Positions 59,301 through 64,000 of a DNA stretch of 64,000 nt are shown here, piece after piece. Origin of the DNA: Anolis sagrei (taxonomy: Eukaryota > Chordata > Lepidosauria > Squamata > Anolidae); assembly GCF_037176765.1 (NCBI RefSeq), contig NC_090025.1, positions 142,038,758 to 142,102,757 of the forward strand, in the 5' to 3' direction. Each line of letters begins with the position of its first letter. Within the stretch, counting starts at the first letter, position 1. The notes beneath the pieces are model-generated. The model was not told the DNA's origin. It searched no databases and worked only from the letters and a program-made list of their open reading frames with translations. The position numbers and the translations under genes are program-made.

Positions 59301-62300
59301 ACTGAAAGTTTTACATATTTTAACTAAATATTGATCCCCCTTATTTCAGAAAAGACTGTGACATCATCAATGAAATCTGCTGCAAGCATTACTCAAAACA
59401 TACAATGAGGTATGACATTATTTTTTATCTGTAGATGTTTCAGCTACAATTCAGTTTGTTCTGTTGTTGGGATTTTTTTTTCCACCACTGGCAAAGATGG
59501 TGGTGAAACCTAGATAAGGAATGTCATAAGAACAAGGTGACAAAGGCAAGAAAGTGATGGCAGGCCTGTAGAAATGCTTGCAGTTTCTGAGATGCCTATT
59601 TGCAGATACCTGACTTCAAACCTCATTAGAGGTGAGGCTCTCTGGGAGAGATGGTTGAGAAAACTGCAGTGGAATAGGGTGTTTTCAAAGCTATTCTAAC
59701 TGGCTAAATGGGTGGCAATTGTTTGGGTCCTTTTTTATCTGTTAGTCCTTTGTCATCTTCTCCATTCACTGGTTTTACCATTTCCTTATCCTTCCTTTTG
59801 CTATAGCTTTAGATTGTTCTGCACCTCAACTTCTCAGATTTTTTCTCCTCATGTGATAGCTGTTTGCTTGAATTATTCTTTTGTGATTTCCCCCATCCTC
59901 TATTTTTTTTGTACATGTCTTTTAAAAAAATCTACTGAAACTCTGAAATCAGTATCTCACTTTTTTAGAAACACTAATCCATCATGAATTCCCTTCTCTA
60001 TTCTTGACCAAGGGATTGCATCTAATGTTTCCCTAGGTTTACTCAAATCAGATTTCTTAAAATTCTAGAATGTGTGCCTGATTATATTTTGGCTTCCCTT
60101 TTCTGCTGTATTAAAACTCGAGGAGAACGTGGTCATGCCCACCTAAAGATTCTGCCACATCTACATCATTAACCAGATCCTCGCTGATAGTTAGGATCAA
60201 ATTTAAAATAGCTGATTCTCTTGTTGCCTTTTCCATCTTGTGGACAATAAAATAGTCTGCAAGGCAAGTGAGCAATTCGTTAGATCTAATGTTGGCCTAT
60301 TATATCATATTTGCTTTCCTGTGTGGTGTATCCTGGGGAAGGCATTAAATTTTGTTGTGAAATAGCACAATGACAATAGAGCTATTCTAGTCTATTGTAC
60401 TATTTGCACTGTTATCTCTATAACATATAGCACTTGATGAACTCCTGCACTCAAGAATATTATTTCCCCCTTGTTCTCTTTAAATGAACTTGTTTCTCTG
60501 CTTGATGGTTCTCATCCATTTCATACCATTAATGTGTATATTTAACATGTTATATGAGCCCATCCAGGCAATTTCAGGATCTTTCACATATTTAATAAGA
60601 ACATCAGCCATGGCCTTATCTTACTCAACTGCTGAATATGCCTTCCTCATCTGGCATAAATCTGTCCACACGAAGCAGGTGAATATAACACTAAATGAGA
60701 CATATAGAATAATCACAGGATGTCTTAAACCTGCCCTGTTGATAGACTCTATAAGCTAGCTGGCATTGCCCCCCCCCCACTCCCCGGATGTGCAACAGGA
60801 AGTTGCTGCCAATTGCGAGAGAAATAAGGTTGAATATTTTGAAAGCCTCACACTATATGACTATCAGTCTCCTCCCAGTAGACTTAAATCAAGGAAAAGA
60901 TTCATGAGAACCACCAGTCCTCTAAATGCTTCCCCAGCAACAGCAAGAATATCCCTGTGGGCATAAAAAATCAGGAAATTCCAATGGGATGCCCTCCCCC
61001 CACGAAGGTCTTCCTTCAGGGGCAAACCAAGAATGGGCAATTTGGAAGTCCCTGAACAGAATCTGAAGCGGAGTTGGCAGATCAAAAGTCAACCTGGCAA
61101 AATGGAACTATCTAAAAGAATCCTCCATCTTGTACGACTTTGGAGCAGAAAAATCAACTCAGCATCTATATGCTTGCCCACATTGTCCTGCCTCACACAC
61201 AGAGGAAGAATTGTTTAAAGCTATAGACAATGCAGTCGCTGTTGCCCGTTTTGGTCTAAAACTATCTAGCAGCTTGTGATCCCTTTATTTTATCAGTTTT
61301 AGATATGCTATTTTATCCAATGCTTTTGACATGAAATAAATCAATAAATACATGTGAAATGGTCTTTAATTGCAATTGTTTTCCCTGACAAAATTATAAC
61401 ATCCAAATTTCAGGAATTGATTGGTTATTTAACACAGCAGGATTATATTCAGAATATAATATCCCCTCCCCCAAAGTATTTTAATCATAAAATACGGGAA
61501 CCCTCTTGCTAAGTTGTTTTATACCTTTTCTAAAGAGTTTCCTCAATGTGTTGGAGCTCTGTTCTTTTTAAGCTTAATTCTAACTGATGTTGCATTGCTG
61601 CTGGATCTGTTTCAAACCGCTTGGTTTCTATTCTTGGTTACCAAATACAAGGTCTATAGCAGTGGTTCTCAATCTGTGCGTCCCCAGATATTTTGGCCTT
61701 CAACTCCCAGAAACGCTAACAGCTGGTAAATTGGCTGGGATTTCTGGGAGTTGTAGGCTAAAACACCTGGGGACCCACAGGTTGAGAACCACTGGTCTAT
61801 AGTAAACAGAAGACATTACTGTGCTCTCTGCACTTGTTGATGATTTACTGAAGGACAGATCTTATTGCATCTTTAGTCTAAAATCTTCTGTTCAATTTTG
61901 ATCCAGAAACCATAAGAATCGACTCCAGTTCGTATGTGGTGACAAGATCTGTTCTACTAGGAATGAGTATGTTAAAATGCTTCTTGCAAGAGATAATATT
62001 GTTTGCACAAAAAATGAAGGTTCTGGTCTGTGTACATGCAACGTATGCTTGCGAAGAGAAGAGCGCATCTCTGGTCATACACCAAGTTCTCAGGGTAATG
62101 ATGATACACGGTTGTGCAATGGGGAAATATTCTTCATTACAGAGGTATGTGAATCAGTGGATTTTAAGAATAAATCTAGAAGAGAAGATACAAATTTATT
62201 TTCAGTCACACATGAAGAGAGCATTGCCCCTTCCTTTAGTATGCACTTCTGTTTGGTCGCTTGAAAACCCAAATAAATAGATATTATTTTCTGAATTTTA

Positions 62301-63377
62301 ATACAGAAGAATAATAGTAAAAGTTGTTGTTGTGCTTTGTGAAGAAATTAAATCTTAGCTGTGTTAGAATGTCAGTTTCTCTGAATGCTGCTCAGTAAAT
62401 ACTAGACTGAAAAGCAGTATGATTACACGAAGGAATAGAGGATCTTAATAGAAGGGTAAGCTCTGCTCCAGATGTTCTACCCAAAACTTCATGAGCAAAC
62501 AGTTTAATTGTGATGAAATGCATTTTAGTTTCTAAAAATGCCACTAGTTATGGTGGATTAAGGCACTCTCCTGCATTTAGTTGGAAGATCAGTGGTTTAA
62601 AAGGAATTATCTTGTGCATTTATTTTGTCTAGCTGTGAGACAAATCGTAGGTAAGAAGATAGGTTGGATGCTTTGGATCCAACCTATCTTATAGACTGCA
62701 TTTCCTTTTATGAACCAGCATGAGCTTTTAAGATATACCGGGTAGGCCCTCCTCTCCATCCTACCTCTGTTTCAAGTGTGGTTGGTGGGGACGAGACAGA
62801 GGGCCTTCTCGATGGTGCCCCCCCCCCCCCCGGCTTTGGAATGCCCTCCCAAGGGAGATCAGGCTAGCCCTCACCCTCCAAACTTTCCGCACACAATTAA
62901 AGATCTGGCTTTTCGAACAAGCCTTCGACCATGTTTAGACTTGCTAATATATATGAGGACCTTTAGATTCTTTATTAGCATTTTATACTTCTGAGATTGA
63001 ATACTGCTATTTTATCTACAGCAATTGCTGTATTCTCTTGTTTTTACCAGAGGTACTGTGAATTTATGATGATGTTGATTGTTTATTGTCTACTCATATG
63101 TTTTGTTTTCCACGTGCTGTATTTTGCATGTCACACTTTGAGTGTTTTGTGAGCTGCCATGATTCCCTCTGGGAAATCGTGGTGGGATATAAATAAAAAA
63201 ATATTGGTGTTGTTGTTGTTTACTGATTATTGTCTTATCTAGGATAAAGAAGTTGATCGTGTACGCATGGTGACAATTAGCATTACTGATGGACCTGAGT
63301 ATACCGTGGTGTATAAACATCTTCTGAAAAACTCCAGGATTAAGCATGGCTGGGCCAAAACTATTCATACATTTCAG
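41372..63377 (+). CDS. HELB: HELB, DNA helicase B (5' part, exons 1-11)
   Basis: Exons 41,372-41,552; 46,368-46,742; 48,743-48,933; 49,464-50,348; 52,233-52,404; 55,482-55,623; 56,130-56,260; 57,868-57,952; 59,350-59,409; 61,907-62,144; 63,243-63,377 join in frame to 865 codons. The gene runs off the right edge. HELB is a superfamily 1B 5'-3' helicase that acts at stressed replication forks, binds RPA and restrains DNA end resection. Visible: an acidic N-terminus ([13 protein letters not shown]); [10 protein letters not shown] near residue 80; Walker [10 protein letters not shown] at 459-467; an acidic helix [15 protein letters not shown] near 480-500, matching the RPA-binding region; TAPTGKAA; Walker B VVDEGS with D572-E573; [62 protein letters not shown]. 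No frame breaks. An unusual Cys cluster lies at 774-788. The ATG is the first in a CpG-rich region. Confidence 0.96.
41553..41600 (+). repeat. GA-rich microsatellite at the HELB intron 1 donor
   Basis: The donor GGAGAG|gtacag runs directly into a purine GA repeat ending at about 41,583. The repeat begins inside the donor region, so length change here could affect splice-site context. Confidence 0.6.
41600..41750. mobile_element. Harbinger-like MITE pieces
   Basis: Two copies of tattgtgggattttctgcct-type sequence, each followed by gatattctggg and a ctgtgtggaa end. Related to 44,042-44,267. Confidence 0.5.
42016..43715. mobile_element. hAT transposon inserted in the MITE, carrying an L2
   Basis: It starts CAGGGGTCCTCATACTTTTT and ends with the complement-type gatttgaggacccctg. 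The flanks are perfect 8-bp duplications ctctaggt (42,008-42,015 and 43,716-43,723). Its own interior is at 42,016-42,080 and 43,420-43,715 (gtatttcaatgggaagtgtg, gcctgcttttggctgatgag). No transposase is seen, so it is non-autonomous, and an L2 LINE fills the middle. Confidence 0.85.
42083..43418 (-). mobile_element. L2-type LINE, 5'-truncated, long open ORF2 segment
   Basis: On the minus strand a frame is open for about 350 codons (43,416 to 42,364) of reverse-transcriptase palm and C-terminal domain. It shows [17 protein letters not shown], the catalytic [55 protein letters not shown] and [18 protein letters not shown]. The 3' tail (gagtcgccttcgggcttgag, then aataaataaataaat) is at the left. 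It lacks the endonuclease and N-terminal RT parts, so it cannot move, but the unbroken frame makes it one of the youngest insertions here. The open frame continues upstream into the hAT by chance. Clade by recognition: L2. Confidence 0.9.
43970..44530. mobile_element. Cluster of Harbinger-like MITEs and a SINE tail
   Basis: Palindromic pieces at about 43,972-44,040, 44,042-44,267 (ggcccttccacacagcaata to the complement-type end) and 44,315-44,520. At 44,411-44,475 the text atgtcagaagtgacttgaga and aactgcaagtcgcttttggt is the tail of the tRNA-derived SINE seen near 48,030-48,268. It is inserted in the last MITE. Confidence 0.6.
44800..45100 (+). mobile_element. CR1 and LINE fragments joined
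   Basis: 44,840-44,985 (gaacaatggcttcaaactac, gaagaacttcctgactgtga) is CR1 3' region. It is joined to 44,990-45,100 (aaactcaagacatggctttt), which resembles an L2-type ORF2 end. Both are short and inactive. Confidence 0.6.
45108..45760 (-). mobile_element. Penelope-like retroelement, reverse-transcriptase fragment
   Basis: The minus-strand frame 45,602-45,108 encodes [60 protein letters not shown] and [10 protein letters not shown]. This matches the RT of Penelope-like elements (usual text [20 protein letters not shown] and FRYVDDTF). The catalytic YVDD is YVGD here, so it is inactive. N-terminal pieces continue in another frame to about 45,744. Penelope elements are telomerase-related retroelements found in reptiles. 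It lies in HELB intron 1. Confidence 0.85.
45765..46367. other. 3' end of HELB intron 1
   Basis: A half MITE at about 45,912-45,990 (gcatctacattgtaaaatta). The remainder is unassigned up to the exon 2 acceptor attgcag. Confidence 0.4.
46995..47230 (+). mobile_element. hAT-type repeat with intact start
   Basis: It starts cagtggttcccaaccttttt (46,996), with ccactttgaccaggaaccac and ttcagaaaattgcattggat inside. Same family as 3925-4165. HELB intron 2. Confidence 0.6.
47493..48526 (-). mobile_element. Mariner transposon remnant with inserted SINE
   Basis: Terminal inverted repeats TGAGGGTTATCTGGAAAGTC (left) and the complement TGAGGGTTATCCGGAAAGTA (right end at 48,526). The minus-strand frame 47,956-47,615 encodes transposase C-terminal text: [20 protein letters not shown] and [18 protein letters not shown], with the PSDCHLF block corresponding to the usual DLAPSDYHLF of mariner. 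Frame-broken. A tRNA-derived SINE occupies about 48,030-48,268. Confidence 0.85.
48030..48268 (-). mobile_element. tRNA-derived squamate SINE inside mariner
   Basis: On the minus strand: the tRNA-like head cctcagtggtgcaatgggtt, then cggacg-type and gagctccctctgtcagctcc, ggacatgagagaagcctccc, and the tail ggagtttctcaagccacttc. Mariner sequence gtcttgacattatgtctctc at about 47,960 is repeated as gtcttgacattacatctttc at about 48,008. This looks like a target duplication to the left of the SINE. Confidence 0.7.
48934..49463. other. HELB intron 3
   Basis: Short AT-rich intron with no repeat recognised. Confidence 0.4.
50349..51726. other. 5' part of HELB intron 4
   Basis: No gene. A CT-rich run lies near 51,036-51,058, and there is an unclassified repeat-like stretch at about 50,705-51,200 (gggcccgaatcactgttaat). 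Confidence 0.35.
51727..52086. mobile_element. Fold-back element, possibly a Penelope terminal region
   Basis: The left part ctgtatggccatgttccaga followed by agcattatctcctgatg is repeated in inverted form at the right as tcaggagagaatgcttctgg and aacatggccatacagcccag. The middle includes tccaacagacctcacaacct. I recall this repeat as associated with Penelope-like elements in lizards; that link is inference. Confidence 0.55.
53270..53445. mobile_element. hAT-like MITE, nearly complete
   Basis: gtttgacaccactttaacag at the left and ctaaagtggtgtcaaactgc at the right are inverted. The interior has ggcagagaaggctgaagact. HELB intron 5. Confidence 0.65.
53532..54050. mobile_element. Short DNA transposon with ATACTCGAGTATAAG ends
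   Basis: Inverted ends: atactgtatatactcgagta at the left and the complement of tacactcaagtatatatggt at the right. Inside are TTATTA simple repeats (53,625-53,775). Probably a mariner/Tigger-type MITE; the target site is ambiguous because the flanks are TA-rich. Confidence 0.6.
54546..55191 (-). mobile_element. Probable solo LTR fossil with internal degenerate repeats
   Basis: On the minus strand it begins TGTGAGTCAAGCACTG and ends CACTCGCCCAACA (TG...CA). A TATA-like agtataaaagg lies about two-thirds along. Upstream of it a run of degenerate short repeats (aggcct, agcttt, ccagtataa) gives a minisatellite look. This layout fits a retroviral-type LTR with repeats in U3. No target duplication or internal region was found, so the call is tentative. 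It lies in HELB intron 5. Confidence 0.5.
55624..56129. other. HELB intron 6
   Basis: No repeat or gene recognised. Confidence 0.4.
56702..57429. mobile_element. Mariner transposon, internally deleted
   Basis: Inverted ends TGAGGGTGAGTCAAAAATTA (left) and the complement TGAGGGTGAATACAAAATTA (right), each flanked by TA (56,700-56,701 and 57,430-57,431). It is 728 bp long, where full mariners are about 1.3 kb. No frame of useful length is seen. HELB intron 7. It is a different family from 47,493-48,526. Confidence 0.85.
57953..59349. other. HELB intron 8 with MITE
   Basis: A hAT-like MITE at about 58,360-58,530 (agcagtttgacaccatttaa, cccagatttctatagcattg). Nothing else recognised. Confidence 0.4.
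59410..60480. other. 5' part of HELB intron 9
   Basis: No gene or clear repeat. The stretch around 60,000-60,300 reads like the middle of a LINE or processed sequence but could not be assigned. Confidence 0.3.
60560..61345 (+). mobile_element. Non-LTR retrotransposon C-terminal fragment
   Basis: Frames encode [39 protein letters not shown] and [20 protein letters not shown], in the style of a jockey/CR1-group reverse transcriptase C-terminus. It ends at a tail aaataaatcaataaatac. Several frame breaks. The clade is not assigned; it differs from the L2 and CR1 copies elsewhere in the window. Confidence 0.65.
61660..61794. mobile_element. Palindromic hAT MITE with perfect 8-bp duplication
   Basis: 135 bp, CAGTGGTTCTCAATCTGTGC to GGTTGAGAACCACTG. 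The flanks gtctatag (61,652-61,659 and 61,795-61,802) are identical. It lies 113 bp before HELB exon 10. Confidence 0.92.
62745..63205 (+). mobile_element. L2-type LINE 3' end
   Basis: Encodes the ORF2 C-terminal text (gtggggacgagacagagggc, ggctttggaatgccctccca). A C homopolymer is at about 62,817-62,831. The tail ttccctctgggaaatcgtgg is followed by ataaataaaaaaata. It ends about 40 bp before HELB exon 11, close to the acceptor. Confidence 0.8.
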
Positions 63378-63794
63378 GTAGGCTGTGTTATAGTCCTGCC
63401 ATCCTGAAACAAAACTGCTGCCATAACTTAGCAGAAGCAGCAACATTTATGAATCAAACTATTACATTTGTGAGGTGTAGATGGTGTAATTCTCCATCTT
63501 AGAGAGCTGTGTAGTGGAAGCAAACCTCAATGAGATCTGTTATATGTTGTCTTGACCTTGTTACAGCATTAAGCTAAAAGGTAGTGATCCATTGTATAGT
63601 TTATATGAAATTTTTAAAAAGGTTACTTGCCAAGTCTCTTGGTGTACTGTCAGATCAGCAATGACATTGTGGAAAGTTGAGAAGCCAACAATTACACATG
63701 ACCTTATCAAATGACTTGTAAAAATTCATTTGTGTCTCTTTGGAAAAATCTGGGAAACAGAATAGATAAAATTGTGTAGCATTGAAATATGGTT

Positions 63795-64000
63795 TAATCA
63801 GCCTTCTGTGTCCACAGAGTCTGCATTCACAGATTGCACTATCCACAGCTTGAAAATATATATTTCTTAAATTCCAAAAGGCAAAGCTCGATTTTGCCAT
63901 TTAATATAACAGATATGACTTTACTACACCATTGAATATAACTGGATTTGAGCACCCATTGATTTTGTTATATATGGATGGACCTGGAACCAAACCCAAA
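63795..64000. mobile_element. Tigger-type MITE, cut by the window edge
   Basis: Text cacagagtctgcattcacag, cttgaaaatatatatttctt, gattttgccatttaatataa and ctggaaccaaaccc matches the short element at 37,575-37,722. In HELB intron 11. Confidence 0.55.

Overview
This is vertebrate nuclear DNA, most likely from a squamate reptile and probably an iguanian lizard (Anolis- or Sceloporus-like). The genes have GT-AG introns and closely resemble their mammalian counterparts. The repeats are typical of squamates: Sauria SINEs with the Bov-B-type tail, L2- and CR1-type LINE 3' ends, palindromic hAT MITEs, Helitrons, and SPIN hAT sequence, which is known from Anolis. Names rest on recognition of translated exons and repeat motifs, not on a database search.

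Layout. 1-3.9 kb: an inverted, decayed copy of the TMBIM4 3' end, split by a TA-flanked DNA transposon. 6.1-9.7 kb: LLPH (minus strand), with a CpG- and ETS-rich first exon/promoter near 9.5 kb. 9.7-14.2 kb: repeats, including a probable LTR fossil. 14.2-25.3 kb: TMBIM4 (minus strand), seven coding exons giving 238 aa, with a CpG-rich promoter at about 25.1-25.25 kb. 25.4-41.2 kb: no host gene recognised. This stretch holds L1, L2 and CR1 remnants, Sauria SINEs, a 664-bp solo LTR with target duplication, and a SPIN-derived 144-bp tandem array. IRAK3, which lies between TMBIM4 and HELB in mammals, was not found. 41.2-64 kb: HELB (plus strand), exons 1-11 covering 865 codons; the C-terminal exons lie beyond the window.

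The gene order LLPH-TMBIM4-HELB matches mammalian 12q14-type synteny apart from IRAK3. The three genes do not form a pathway: LLPH is a small nucleolar/ribosome-biogenesis protein, TMBIM4 a Golgi membrane Bax-inhibitor-family protein, and HELB a DNA helicase acting in replication stress and end resection.

The most interesting items are: the inverted TMBIM4 3' duplication; the missing IRAK3; a four-cysteine cluster in HELB absent from the human protein as remembered; Helitron-ended elements with SPIN-like interiors; an exact 144-bp SPIN-derived array next to the HELB promoter; and a hAT-in-MITE insertion carrying an L2 LINE, with both target duplications still readable.
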